Part shown: positions 6,271-13,723 of the stretch, piece after piece | How positions within the stretch are numbered: the stretch's first letter is position 1 | How the letters are laid out: each line of letters starts with the position of its first letter | DNA from: Alloprevotella tannerae | GTDB lineage: Bacteria; Bacteroidota; Bacteroidia; Bacteroidales; Bacteroidaceae | NCBI GenBank assembly: GCA_015259125.1 | Contig: JABZGR010000041.1 | Coordinates: 1-14,396 of the forward strand | DNA length: 14,396 nucleotides | Direction: 5' to 3' | The notes under the pieces: generated by a model | What the model saw: the letters and a program-made list of their open reading frames with translations, nothing else | Databases searched by the model: none | Told to the model about the DNA's origin: nothing | Program-made: the position numbers and the translations under genes

Positions 6271-6590
6271 CCTATTGTTTAGGAAACGACATGGGGACTT
6301 TTGTATATCTTATCAAAAGAAGGACAAAAAGTAATCAAACAAATTTACCGCGCAGCACATCTTCGGAAGAATCAAACCTTGTTTAGCGCTATTTTTTGCA
6401 GTTTTTCGCGCAATTTGTTACGCAAGAAAAAATATTAAGAGCCATATTTTTCTTACATAAGTAGTATTTGAGCATAAGCTTTCGCTGATTTTTACGCGAA
6501 AAATTGGCGGAGCGCGATATAAATTCAGGTAACGATTGACGTTGGTCGAGTTTGGCGCGATGGAAACGCCCTTTTAAGACGAAAAACAGG

Positions 6591-6633
6591 GATTTTTACG
6601 GCCACGAAAGGCAGATTATTGGCCGAAAAAATC
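6591..6633. repeat. 14-bp inverted repeat in the divergent spacer
   Basis: GATTTTTACGGCCA (6591-6604) and TGGCCGAAAAAATC (6620-6633) are reverse complements with one mismatch, separated by 15 nt. It lies 110 nt before the lipoprotein promoter box. It could be an operator or the hairpin of an unseen transcript. Confidence 0.4.
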
Positions 6634-6742
6634 CGCTTTTGAAAGATAAAGTCACATACGCCACGGTTCAAATCACACCAAGGATGCAACAAGCCTTTGG
6701 CTTTTTTGGAGCTTATTAAAATTCGCGCGACGGCTTTCTGCG

Positions 6743-6750
6743 TATCTTTG
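6743..6750 (+). promoter_or_regulatory. Probable -7 box of the lipoprotein gene
   Basis: TATCTTTG matches TAnnTTTG exactly, 41 nt before the ATG at 6792, giving a leader of about 36 nt. No clear -33 TTTG at the right spacing. Confidence 0.5.
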
Positions 6751-6791
6751 CAACCATCTGCGATTATGCAAGAACAAAACAAGACAGATAT

Positions 6792-7256
6792 ATGATTATG
6801 AAACGTTCACTGAAAACTTTATGCGGCTTTTTCGCCGTTTTGGCCCTACTGGTGAGTTGCAATGCCACAACGCCGCTGGCGTATGATGGGCCTCTGCCTC
6901 ACAAAGAGTTGCACAATTATTTCTATGCTAATAATGCCGGCAAAACACCGCCGACAAAGATCACCTCAGAAGACACTTTTGAGCGCTATTTCGGCGAATC
7001 GGCTTACATGGGGAAGAGCGGAGAGCCGACAAAGGTCGACTTTGGCGAGCAGTTTGTCATAGCTTTGGTGCTTCCGGAGACGAAATACGATACGCAAATC
7101 CTACCTCAGCGTCTCATTAAGCGCGGAGATCGGATAACGCTTTACTATAAGGTGCGACAAGGTAAGGCTCGCTCTTTCACGATTCGCCCCATTTATCTCG
7201 TAAAGGTCGACAGCCAATACGAAGCTGAGGAAGTCGTAACGGTCAGAGAGAAGTAG
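6792..7256 (+). CDS. Small predicted lipoprotein
   Basis: The 154-aa product starts with a lipoprotein signal peptide: MKRSLKTLCGFFAVLALLVSC, with lipobox LVSC and lipid-attachment Cys at residue 23. Lipidation and export are therefore likely, with the body in the periplasm or on the outer membrane. A second ATG two codons downstream (6798, MKRSL) is an equally good start. The mature part is a compact domain of about 110 residues with alternating strands (VDFGEQFVIALVLPETKYDT, ITLYYKVRQGKARSFTIRPIYLVKVD). Its strand order recalls the PrcB-like C-terminal domain, but I see no decisive motif and do not assign it. It has its own -7 box and a hairpin terminator and stands alone between the divergent regulator and the nitroreductase-family gene. 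Confidence 0.85.
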   Translation: MIMKRSLKTLCGFFAVLALLVSCNATTPLAYDGPLPHKELHNYFYANNAGKTPPTKITSEDTFERYFGESAYMGKSGEPTKVDFGEQFVIALVLPETKYDTQILPQRLIKRGDRITLYYKVRQGKARSFTIRPIYLVKVDSQYEAEEVVTVREK

Positions 7257-7279
7257 GCGTCGCGCATAATTGACTTGGG

Positions 7280-7322
7280 GAGAAACTTTGCGGAGTCTGT
7301 AAACGGCTGTGCAAAGTTTCTC
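7280..7322 (+). terminator. Hairpin terminator after the lipoprotein gene
   Basis: GAGAAACTTTGC (7280-7291) pairs perfectly over 12 bp with GCAAAGTTTCTC (7311-7322) around a 19-nt loop, 24 nt after the stop. No T tract follows. Confidence 0.6.
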
Positions 7323-7405
7323 GACATTTAGGCCTTATAAGATTTTTTGAACGCTAAGTGTAGGCGAGCGAAGCCTTGGGTTTTAACATCGTCGAACATA
7401 GAATT

Positions 7406-7421
7406 TCTGCGATGAAATGGG
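7406..7421 (+). repeat. Dispersed TGCGATGAAA motif, copy 3
   Basis: TCTGCGATGAAATGGG followed by AAAAAATC, identical over 16 nt to 3892-3907. The internal ATG opens only ten codons (MKWEKIKLFT). Confidence 0.6.
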
Positions 7422-7591
7422 AAAAAATCAAACTTTTTACCTAACTTGCCGCACGCATACTTCGCGAAGGGTAATCGTAAATGCGATTTAACAAGCGGAC
7501 AACCCATCTGCACGCGACACACGCCTAAGCGAGCGACCGCAAAGCTTGATTTGCGACTTACATATATAACAAACACAAAACGACAGAAGAG

Positions 7592-8320
7592 ATGTCAACC
7601 GTAAAAGAACTCTTGGAATTTCGGCGGGCCGTCAGAATTTTCGACACCACCCAAAGCTTGGACCCAGAAAAGGTAAAAGCCTGCCTCGAAACAGCGGCCT
7701 TAGCACCGACAAGTTCGAACCTCCAATTATGGGAAGTCGTTCACGTGACCGACAAGTCCACGATCCGCCAATTAGGTCCGGCTTGCTTTGACCAAACAAC
7801 GATCACTACGGCCGATGAATTGGTCGTTTTTCTCATCCGCCCCGATTTAGTCAAGGCACACGCCAAGGCCGTGCTCGACTTTGAGCGAGACAACGTAGCG
7901 CGCCATTATCCGGCTGAAAAGCAGGCCAAATATATAAATCTGCTCACGCAGTATTATACGCGTCTCGTCCCCTTTCTCTACGGCCGCTGCCTGGGTTTAT
8001 TTGGCCTCTTCCGCAAGGCTTTTTTCTCCGCTGCGGGTCTGTTTCGCCCCGTTCTCCGTTCAATGGGCGAAAACGACATGATTGGCGGCATGCATAAAAG
8101 TTGCGGCCTCGTAGCTCAAAGTTTTATGCTTGCCATGGCCGAACAAGGCTACGACACCTGCCCCGTTGAAGGTTTCGATGCCCACCGCGTGAAACGTTTG
8201 CTCAAGCTTCCGCGCCAATCCCGCGTGAGTCTTATCGTCTCGTGCGGCATACGCTTGCCAAAAGGTGTACGCGGCGACCGCTTCCGCTTAGATTTCGACA
8301 CACAATATCGACGCGCCTAA
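7592..8320 (+). CDS. Nitroreductase-family flavoprotein
   Basis: The 242-aa protein belongs to the FMN-dependent nitroreductase superfamily, whose members reduce nitroaromatics, quinones or related acceptors with NAD(P)H. Visible signatures are ELLEFRRAVRIFD (residues 6-18), the FMN-phosphate-binding arginine region; LAPTSSNLQLWEVV (37-50), equivalent to the usual APSxxNxQPW; and GYDTCPVEGFDAHRVKRLLKLP (186-207), the C-terminal flavin-contacting segment with its G-[FY]-D core. The middle (about 100-160), including a hydrophobic Phe/Leu-rich stretch RCLGLFGLFRKAFF, is longer than in the minimal enzymes and may form the substrate cap. No signal peptide, so it should be cytoplasmic. The ATG follows the purine-rich CAGAAGAG. 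The physiological substrate cannot be inferred, and no partner genes adjoin it. Confidence 0.9.
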   Translation: MSTVKELLEFRRAVRIFDTTQSLDPEKVKACLETAALAPTSSNLQLWEVVHVTDKSTIRQLGPACFDQTTITTADELVVFLIRPDLVKAHAKAVLDFERDNVARHYPAEKQAKYINLLTQYYTRLVPFLYGRCLGLFGLFRKAFFSAAGLFRPVLRSMGENDMIGGMHKSCGLVAQSFMLAMAEQGYDTCPVEGFDAHRVKRLLKLPRQSRVSLIVSCGIRLPKGVRGDRFRLDFDTQYRRA

Positions 8321-8572
8321 GGCGCACGACTCCCCTCGTCTCTCACCCGTCTCGCATTCGCCTACGGAGAGCTCGATAGCGCCCGGCTCATACGGCATTT
8401 CAGCATAGGAATAGCGGCTAAACAGCAACGTAAAGACGATTTGGGTTTGCGCAGCAGGCTTTTCCGTCGCCATAGTCCCTACTGCTCAACCACCGAGCAC
8501 CGAAAGCAAAGCAGAAGCACCTCTTATCGCATTAGGCCCACTGTATCTCCACCCACGCCACTTGATTTTACA

Positions 8573-8614
8573 CGTCCTCGTTCGCCAATTGCAGCGAACG
8601 AGGACGCATTTTTT
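8573..8614 (+). terminator. Strong plus-strand intrinsic terminator
   Basis: CGTCCTCGTTCGC (8573-8585) pairs perfectly over 13 bp with GCGAACGAGGACG (8594-8606). The 8-nt loop is CAATTGCA and a run of six Ts lies at 8609-8614. It faces the plus strand but sits 250 nt past the nitroreductase-family stop, so it implies a long 3' UTR or an unseen short gene between. Confidence 0.8.
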
Positions 8615-8877
8615 GCAGTTTAGGCTTGACTCCGGCAATTTTTCTTCGTGAGCGTACACCCTTTTCATCACGATAAAAAAGTCGTTCGCTCGTGAGCGTA
8701 CGTTCGTCTCACCACGGTGAAACAAAAAGCAAACAAGATTTGCGGCCTTGCCATTAAACCCTTGAAAGTGTATTTTCCAACACTGCTTATCAGCAAACCG
8801 ATGCTTCTCTTTGCCATTAGCATCCTTGTGAACGCGACGACCGACTTGCATTCGACAAAGTCGAGGGGGCGCATTAA

Positions 8878-9165
8878 CATGCCTACCGGTGCTGCGAGAA
8901 AAACGGATGGTGGGAAAGAAAGGGTAAAACAAAAGCCAAGGCAGAAGCTTTGGCTGCAAGAAAAGACGGTAAGAGCAGTTGCCATAAATAAACCTCAGCA
9001 CGTCTCAACGGCAGTGGACGCAACAGGCAGCAACACTTCGGCGGCGAAGCGCGCGTCAAAGCGGACAAAGACTTAGAGGCAAGAATCGAAAAGGGGGATA
9101 CAACCATTAGCCATCAAGCCCCGCTCGACGCCAACGGAAAGCGCCGGGCGACAGCTACGTATTGA
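8878..9165 (+). other. Doubtful coding relic with one internal stop
   Basis: One plus frame reads about 95 codons with a single TAA at 8989-8991 and ends at TGA 9163-9165. The text looks protein-like: basic and Ala-rich before the stop (GKTKAKAEALAARKDGK), then VKADKDLEARIEKGDTT and LDANGKRR. There is no start codon at the left end and no family is recognised. A different plus frame (8717-9076) is open over the same DNA, so the coding assignment is weak. Confidence 0.18.
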
Positions 9166-9173
9166 GGACGTGC

Positions 9174-9206
9174 AGGGCCGTCGGGATTTCGCATCCGGGC
9201 GGCCCT
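9174..9206. terminator. GC-rich hairpin, terminator-like
   Basis: Arms 9174-9187 and 9193-9206 pair over 14 positions with one G-U wobble and one mismatch (outer AGGGCCG/CGGCCCT), around the loop TTCGC. There is no clear T run on either side (TATAATGG on the plus side), so orientation is unresolved. Confidence 0.5.
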
Positions 9207-9331
9207 ATAATGGTATTATTGTAAGTTTGAAGTGCTTCAGCCGGTATTCACACACGAGCTTTCAGCCATTGGAGATGATAAATACCTATAATAAATGAGT
9301 GTAATTGAATACCTCTTATTATTTGTATTCA
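9174..9331 (-). ncRNA. Possible short transcript downstream of gyrB
   Basis: A consensus minus-strand promoter (9336-9366) would start transcription near 9331, and a strong hairpin (9174-9206) lies about 125 nt downstream. Near the predicted 5' end GAATAC and GTATTC could form a 6-bp stem. The longest start-to-stop frame nearby is about ten codons (MAESSCVNTG). I recognise no known RNA family. The hairpin lacks a T tail, so the transcript could run on. Confidence 0.3.
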
Positions 9332-9335
9332 GCGA

Positions 9336-9366
9336 CAAAGTTAAACTTTAGATTTCATATCTCAAA
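9336..9366 (-). promoter_or_regulatory. Consensus promoter just downstream of gyrB
   Basis: Minus-strand TTTG (9363-9366), 19-nt spacer and TAACTTTG (9336-9343) match the consensus exactly. The -33 box is inside the perfect palindrome CTCAAAATTTTGAG (9361-9374), a possible operator. Confidence 0.6.
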
Positions 9367-9412
9367 ATTTTGAGTGAAAATTTATGGCAATTTGCCGCAG
9401 AAATTGGAAACT

Positions 9413-11374
9413 CTATGCATCAATGTTCGCATATGTGGCATTTTTCTCGATAAATTCACGCCGCGGACCTACATCCTCACCCATAAGCATCGAGAATGTG
9501 TAGTCGGCATTGGTAGCGCTTTCTAAGGTGACTTGCTTTAAGAGGCGCGTCTCCGGATTCATCGTGGTTTCCCACAATTGTTCGGGATTCATTTCACCCA
9601 AACCTTTATAGCGTTGCGTCGTGATGTTATCTTCTGAGCCGTCGCCGTATTGTTCGATGAAGCGCAAGCGCGCGGTTTCGTTGTAGCAGTATTCTTCGGC
9701 GTGTCCTTTCTTAGCCCGGCAGCGATAGAGGGGCGGCATAGCGATGTAGAGATAGCCATCCTCAATGATTTGCGGCATATAGCGATAGAAAAGCGTCATA
9801 ATAAGCGTCGCAATATGCTGTCCGTCGACGTCGGCATCGGCCATAATGATAATCTTATGGTAGCGCAACTTCTCGATATTGGCTTCTTTGGAATCTTCAT
9901 CCAAACCAAAACGTACGCCAAGTGCTTGAATGATGTTGTTAACTTCGTCGCTCTCGAAAGCTTTGTGCCACATTGCCTTCTCGACATTCAGAATTTTACC
10001 GCGCAAAGGCAGGATAGCCTGCGTCGTACGACTGCGCGCCTGCTTTGCAGATCCGCCTGCGGAGTCGCCCTCCACGAGGAAGAGTTCGCAGACTGCAGCG
10101 TCCTTGCTCGAACAATCGGCCAACTTGCCGGGGAGTCCGCCGCCGGACATCGGATTCTTACGTTGCACACTCTCACGCGCCTTGCGAGCTGCGATACGCG
10201 CCGTGGCTGCGAGAATCACCTTGTCGACGATGAGTTTAGCTTCTTTCGGATGCTCCTCAAGATAGTTGGTGAGCGCCTCGCCCACGGCTTGGTTCACCGC
10301 GCCGGTTACTTCCGTATTACCCAAACGCGTCTTGGTCTGGCCTTCAAACTGAGGTTCGGCCACTTTAACCGAAATTACGGCGGTCAATCCTTCGCGGAAG
10401 TCTTCGCCGGAAATCTCTATTTTCGCCTTTTCGATTTGTTTAGCTGCCGTTTGTTCGGCATATTTCTTCAAGACACGAGTGATGGCTTGGCGGAATCCAA
10501 TTAAGTGGGTACCGCCCTCGATCGTGTTGATATTATTGACGTAGGAGTGGACGTTTTCCGAGTACGAAGTGTTGTACATGATAGCCACTTCGATAGGAAT
10601 ATCTGCCTTGTTCGTGCTGATATAGATCACATCGTTGAAGAGATGCGTCCTGCTCGAGTCGATATAGCGAACAAATTCACGCAAACCTTGCTCGGAATAG
10701 AAAGTTTCCTGCTTCGTGTTGCCCTCTTCATCGGGGCGAAGATCTGTAAGCGTGATCTTCAGGCCGGCATTCAGGAAGGCGAGTTCGCGCATACGGGTAG
10801 CCAGCGTGTCATAATTATATATGGTCGCCGTAAATATGGTATCGTCGGGCCAAAACTGCTGTTTCGTACCGCGCAATTGGGTTTCGCCAACTACCTTTAC
10901 GGGATAAAGCGGCTTGCCTTGCTCATATTCTTGCTGATAAATCTTTCCGTCGCGAAAAACTTGCGACGTCATGTGCTTGGATAAGGCATTTACGCAAGAA
11001 ACACCGACACCGTGCAGACCGCCGGAGACCTTGTAAGAGCCTTTATCAAACTTACCGCCGGCGTGAAGCACGGTCATAACCACTTCTAACGCGCTTCGGT
11101 GCTCTTTCGGGTGCATATCTACGGGAATACCGCGACCATTGTCTTGCACAATGATAGAATTGTCCGTGCAAATCGTGACTTCTATCTGCGTACAATAGCC
11201 TGCCAACGCCTCATCTATGGAGTTGTCGACCGTCTCATAGACTAAGTGATGCAGACCCTTGTCACTAATGTCGCCAATGTACATAGCCGGGCGTTTCCTA
11301 ACTGCTTCTAAGCCTTCGAGTACCTGAATATTACTAGCGGAATAATTGCTGCTCGTGTTTTGGTTTCCTTCCAT
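9413..11374 (-). CDS. gyrB: DNA gyrase subunit B
   Basis: GyrB supplies the ATPase and part of the DNA-cleavage core of gyrase, which introduces negative supercoils with GyrA. At 653 aa it is the short form, lacking the large insert of enterobacterial GyrB. Domains in order: GHKL ATPase with ETVDNSIDEA (47-56, Mg-binding Asn51), DNGRGIP (78-84) and GGLHGVG (118-124); transducer with the QTK loop (346-348, Lys348 contacting the gamma-phosphate); TOPRIM with EGDSAGG (435-441), PLRGKILNVEKA (456-467) and DADVDG (513-518); and the C-terminal QRYKGLGEMNPEQLW (587-601), ending in REFIEKNA. All catalytic residues are present. Residue 519 is Gln, where Ser is common after DADVDG. The topoisomerase IV subunit ParE is similar, but the motif pattern and N terminus favour GyrB. 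A -7 box lies 29 nt upstream. No T-tailed terminator is evident. Confidence 0.96.
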   Translation of the reverse strand: MEGNQNTSSNYSASNIQVLEGLEAVRKRPAMYIGDISDKGLHHLVYETVDNSIDEALAGYCTQIEVTICTDNSIIVQDNGRGIPVDMHPKEHRSALEVVMTVLHAGGKFDKGSYKVSGGLHGVGVSCVNALSKHMTSQVFRDGKIYQQEYEQGKPLYPVKVVGETQLRGTKQQFWPDDTIFTATIYNYDTLATRMRELAFLNAGLKITLTDLRPDEEGNTKQETFYSEQGLREFVRYIDSSRTHLFNDVIYISTNKADIPIEVAIMYNTSYSENVHSYVNNINTIEGGTHLIGFRQAITRVLKKYAEQTAAKQIEKAKIEISGEDFREGLTAVISVKVAEPQFEGQTKTRLGNTEVTGAVNQAVGEALTNYLEEHPKEAKLIVDKVILAATARIAARKARESVQRKNPMSGGGLPGKLADCSSKDAAVCELFLVEGDSAGGSAKQARSRTTQAILPLRGKILNVEKAMWHKAFESDEVNNIIQALGVRFGLDEDSKEANIEKLRYHKIIIMADADVDGQHIATLIMTLFYRYMPQIIEDGYLYIAMPPLYRCRAKKGHAEEYCYNETARLRFIEQYGDGSEDNITTQRYKGLGEMNPEQLWETTMNPETRLLKQVTLESATNADYTFSMLMGEDVGPRREFIEKNATYANIDA

Positions 11375-11402
11375 CGGATATTTCTTTCGTTATAAAAACA
11401 TA

Positions 11403-11410
11403 CAAAAATA
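11403..11410 (-). promoter_or_regulatory. Probable -7 box of gyrB
   Basis: Minus-strand TATTTTTG matches TAnnTTTG and gives a leader of about 24 nt to the gyrB ATG. The -33 position lacks a TTTG, so this would be a weak or regulated promoter if real. Confidence 0.45.
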
Positions 11411-11671
11411 CGAAATGCCGACGACTTGGAGAAAGCAAGAAGCGAAAAAATAGCGTTTTCTTTACTCGTAGGCTGATTTGCGGGACGACATAGAGGGCGA
11501 TACGCGCCACGATATCAAAGGCTGAAAAGCGCAGAAATAGCTACAAAATTATCGTAACAGGGCCAAGGCGCAACCATATTAAGCGCCACTCGCGCAAGTC
11601 TTTGATCTTGCGGCGCAAAGCCGATGCCTTACATGAAGATGACCTATTGAACGCGCCCCATACCTATAATT

Positions 11672-11711
11672 AAAGCCTTCCGCACCCTACTTTTGAGGAG
11701 CAGAAGGCTTT
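11672..11711 (-). terminator. Hairpin terminator after the beta-helix protein gene
   Basis: AAAGCCTTC (11672-11680) and GAAGGCTTT (11703-11711) form a 9-bp stem around a 22-nt loop, 44 nt past the stop. On the minus strand the stem ends GGCTTTAATTATAGG, a weak T tail. Confidence 0.6.
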
Positions 11712-11754
11712 GTTTGCGCGCAGTGGTAGTTGGCAAGCACCTTCGTTTCGCCGC

Positions 11755-12576
11755 TTATTTCTTTACGATCTTCTTTCCGTTAACAACGTAAATACCCTTC
11801 GGAAGATTGTTCACCGTGCGGTTAAGTCTCGCGCCGCTGAGCGAGTATACGCCCGGCTTAGCCGCAGGGTTAAGCGTAGGCATTGCGATGCCTGTTTTAT
11901 TTTTTGCAATGACAATTTTGCTCTTTACCGGATCACCGCCAATTGTTACAGCGTGCACATCGGCATCGAAAGCAGCACCGGCAGGCTCTGTAATGGCGCA
12001 ATCGATCAGGTTAAGCTCGGCAAAGTCTACGATCGTGCCATATTTCTTACCCTCAACTGTTATCGAAGCATTTTTAATGGTGAGCGTCTCATTCGTACCA
12101 TTGTTTCCAGCAAAGCCAAACTCTTTGCCTTCGGCATTGATCGTGCAATCTTCGATAGTGAGGTTGGTGCCTCTGGCATAGAGCGTGCAGTTGTCCGTAC
12201 TCAACATATTCAATATGCCACCACCCATAATCGTCAAAGGTGCTGTAAACCAAAATACGGCCTTGTCTGTTTCCAAACTATTTGTACCTACAACCTGCAT
12301 TGTCAAGCCATCAATATTCGACTTAAACAAGAGTTTGCCTTCGGTCTTGATGTTGGCATCTTGCAACATAAGCACCTTGGTCTGGGGGTTGTAGCTCACC
12401 TTTCCACTCACGCCTTCTATCACGGAGAGGTCGCCACAATTGGCTGACGTCACCTGCGTGCCGCAAACCCAAAGTTCATACTCGGTCTGTGCCTGCGCCG
12501 TTGTCGGTATGGCACACATTGCGATGAACAGCACGACGATCGCCGCGCAAACTCTTTGAAGTAAATGATTTCTCAT
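11755..12576 (-). CDS. Secreted beta-helix-like protein with GIYVVNGKK-type C-terminal tail
   Basis: The 273-aa protein begins with a signal peptide (MRNHLLQRVCAAIVVLFIAM, cleavage likely after TAQAQ near residue 30). The mature N terminus YELWVCGTQVTSANCGDLS, followed by GKVSYNPQTKVLMLQDANI (48-66), is a segment I associate with carbohydrate-binding-annotated, Cthe_2159-like secreted proteins of gut bacteria. Next come short turns of N/T/I-rich strands (LTMQVVG, LTIMGGG, LTIEDC, LTIKNASI, LNLIDC; about 90-195), as in a right-handed parallel beta-helix. The last 34 residues (GVYSLSGARLNR...NLPKGIYVVNGKKIVKK) are the sorting-like tail common in Prevotella and Bacteroides secreted proteins. It may mark export by a type IX-like route, but that is inference. 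No clear promoter was found near the start. The function is unknown; a glycan or adhesion role is only suggested. Confidence 0.85.
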   Translation of the reverse strand: MRNHLLQRVCAAIVVLFIAMCAIPTTAQAQTEYELWVCGTQVTSANCGDLSVIEGVSGKVSYNPQTKVLMLQDANIKTEGKLLFKSNIDGLTMQVVGTNSLETDKAVFWFTAPLTIMGGGILNMLSTDNCTLYARGTNLTIEDCTINAEGKEFGFAGNNGTNETLTIKNASITVEGKKYGTIVDFAELNLIDCAITEPAGAAFDADVHAVTIGGDPVKSKIVIAKNKTGIAMPTLNPAAKPGVYSLSGARLNRTVNNLPKGIYVVNGKKIVKK

Positions 12577-13245
12577 AATATATTTATGCCTCCCTGTTGA
12601 ATCCCCTTCCGGAGCAAGGCCGTGTCGAAGGCTCGGGTCTTAAGGTTAAGTGTTTTATTTATTCATATACTGACTACCAGTCTGTATTCGCATTGTTTTC
12701 TTGAAAAGCGCTTACCTATTCTCTGACAATGGCTTTTCTGCTTTATACCGCAAGGGGGCTTGCATTTTTTTCGTATGAACCAATCACCATGCATCGTACG
12801 CTCCACGCTCAATCAGCATTTAAAAGGTTATACTTTGCGTTTACCATTTCATCCTTTATTCTTGGCCAAATTTCAGCAAGTCGATCTAAGAGATATTCAC
12901 CCATTTATCAGATTCATTTTACCGGTGAAAATTCTCTGAGATCGCTATATTTTTCGCCTTTGAGAGGTGGCAAAAATACATAAAAAATATATACGCGATC
13001 ATTCTTGCAGGTAAAATTGCAATTTTATTATTATTCGGATGGATTTCAAACGATCTGTCAGAAGCTGTTCTTTCTGCCATTAAGCCATCTTGCCAACAAA
13101 GTTTTCGCCCAAAAGGATACGCATTCGTGCCTTCACCGCAGTTTCGATGCAAACTTTCGTTACACTGTGTAAGCTACATATTTGCACAACTAACTACCAC
13201 ACAATCGCCCATTCTTTCCTCGTAATTTCATCTACAAATAAGGTA

Positions 13246-13317
13246 ATGAGCACTACACCCAACCCTGAAAGTGACACTATTGAACTTGAAAATGAAGCCC
13301 TGCCAACCCAAATTTAA
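13246..13317 (+). CDS. Possible 23-codon small ORF
   Basis: ATG at 13246 opens a 23-residue acidic peptide beginning MSTTPNPESDTIELE and ending PTQI. The codons look ordinary, and AAGG lies just before the ATG, though too close for a standard ribosome site. There is no consensus promoter and no recognised family. It may be a truncated gene start or chance. Confidence 0.15.
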   Translation: MSTTPNPESDTIELENEALPTQI

Positions 13318-13391
13318 CCGTAAACAGTCCACCTTTGCCGCTCTTCAACTATAAAAACCACAATATAATCATCCAAACCAGCCCATTTCCA

Positions 13392-13500
13392 CCCAATTTC
13401 ATACGCAAATAACCCTCATTTTAAGCCTCACGCCTATAATAATGCCAATAATTCTCCTAACTTCACGCAACTTTCGCCCAATTTCGCCCACAAATAACCC
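13392..13500. repeat. Paired 24-nt repeats differing only in a 5-nt core
   Basis: 13392-13415 and 13477-13500 both read CCCAATTTC-N5-CAAATAACCC, with cores ATACG and GCCCA. A third, shorter relative (AATTTC-ATCTA-CAAATAAGG) is at 13224-13243. On the opposite strand the motif resembles the dispersed TGCGATGAAATGGG element. Confidence 0.65.
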
Positions 13501-13520
13501 CATCGGGGTTAGTCTCTTGG

Positions 13521-13557
13521 CAAGGCAGGGTTGACGCATTGCGTCAACCCTGCCTTG
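13521..13557. repeat. 37-nt perfect palindrome (18-bp arms, 1-nt centre)
   Basis: Arms 13521-13538 and 13540-13557 are perfect reverse complements. It is flanked by an imperfect 23-nt direct repeat (13495-13517 and 13575-13597), whose left copy itself contains AACCCC-ATC-GGGGTT. It is terminator-like in shape but no gene ends here. Confidence 0.7.
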
Positions 13558-13648
13558 AAGCCCCGAAAAAATGATAACTCCATAGGGTTGGTCTTTCAAA
13601 AACACACGAAAATGCATCAACACAAAAATAAAATTATTCAAAAAAAAC

Positions 13649-13663
13649 GGCGGTTTCATCGCA
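13649..13663 (-). repeat. Dispersed TGCGATGAAA motif, copy 4
   Basis: On the minus strand it reads TGCGATGAAACCGCC, identical over 15 nt to 3503-3517. It is followed by GTTTTTTTT, in place of the A-rich run after the other copies. Confidence 0.6.
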
Positions 13664-13723
13664 TATTCGGCTATAAAAACGCCGAATAAACCGCCCCACC
13701 GCAACCCACTACGCACAGCCGCT

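Larger units (their letters stand above)
6236..6791. other. AT-rich divergent spacer between regulator and lipoprotein
   Basis: No gene is evident. The two ends hold the minus promoter (6240-6270) and the plus -7 box (6743-6750). A 14-bp imperfect inverted repeat lies at 6591-6633, and a short AAGCC-TTT-GGCTT hairpin with a T run is at 6691-6707. Confidence 0.55.
7257..7591. other. Spacer before the nitroreductase-family gene
   Basis: It contains the lipoprotein terminator (7280-7322) and the third TGCGATGAAA motif copy (7406-7421). I found no exact TAnnTTTG box for the downstream gene. No protein gene is apparent. Confidence 0.5.
8321..9412. other. 1.1-kb gene-poor interval between the nitroreductase-family gene and gyrB
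   Basis: Several overlapping frames of 60-170 codons exist on both strands, but none shows a recognisable domain, signal peptide or coding consistency. Features seen: the terminator at 8573-8614, a repeated 12-mer TCGTGAGCGTAC (8646-8657 and 8690-8701), a doubtful coding relic (8878-9165), a hairpin (9174-9206), and a minus-strand promoter (9336-9366) overlapping the 14-nt palindrome CTCAAAATTTTGAG (9361-9374). Confidence 0.55.
11375..11754. other. Spacer between gyrB and the beta-helix protein gene
   Basis: No gene is seen. It holds the gyrB -7 box (11403-11410) and the terminator of the upstream minus-strand gene (11672-11711). A small CGCAAG/CTTGCG dyad lies near 11592-11611. Confidence 0.55.

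Noticed and set aside
8486..9001. 171-codon minus-strand frame in the gene-poor interval
   Set aside because: It runs through the 13-bp terminator hairpin, has irregular composition (Cys/Arg/Phe-rich) and no domain or promoter.
8717..9076. 119-codon plus frame with GTG start
   Set aside because: Basic, low-complexity reading with no family or promoter, overlapping another open frame; left as unresolved spacer.
9650..10504. 284-codon frame antisense to gyrB
   Set aside because: A shadow of a strongly conserved gene; gyrB motifs are intact on the other strand.
12729..12983. 84-codon plus frame upstream of the HU-like gene region
   Set aside because: No promoter match, no domain, and composition like the surrounding AT-rich spacer.
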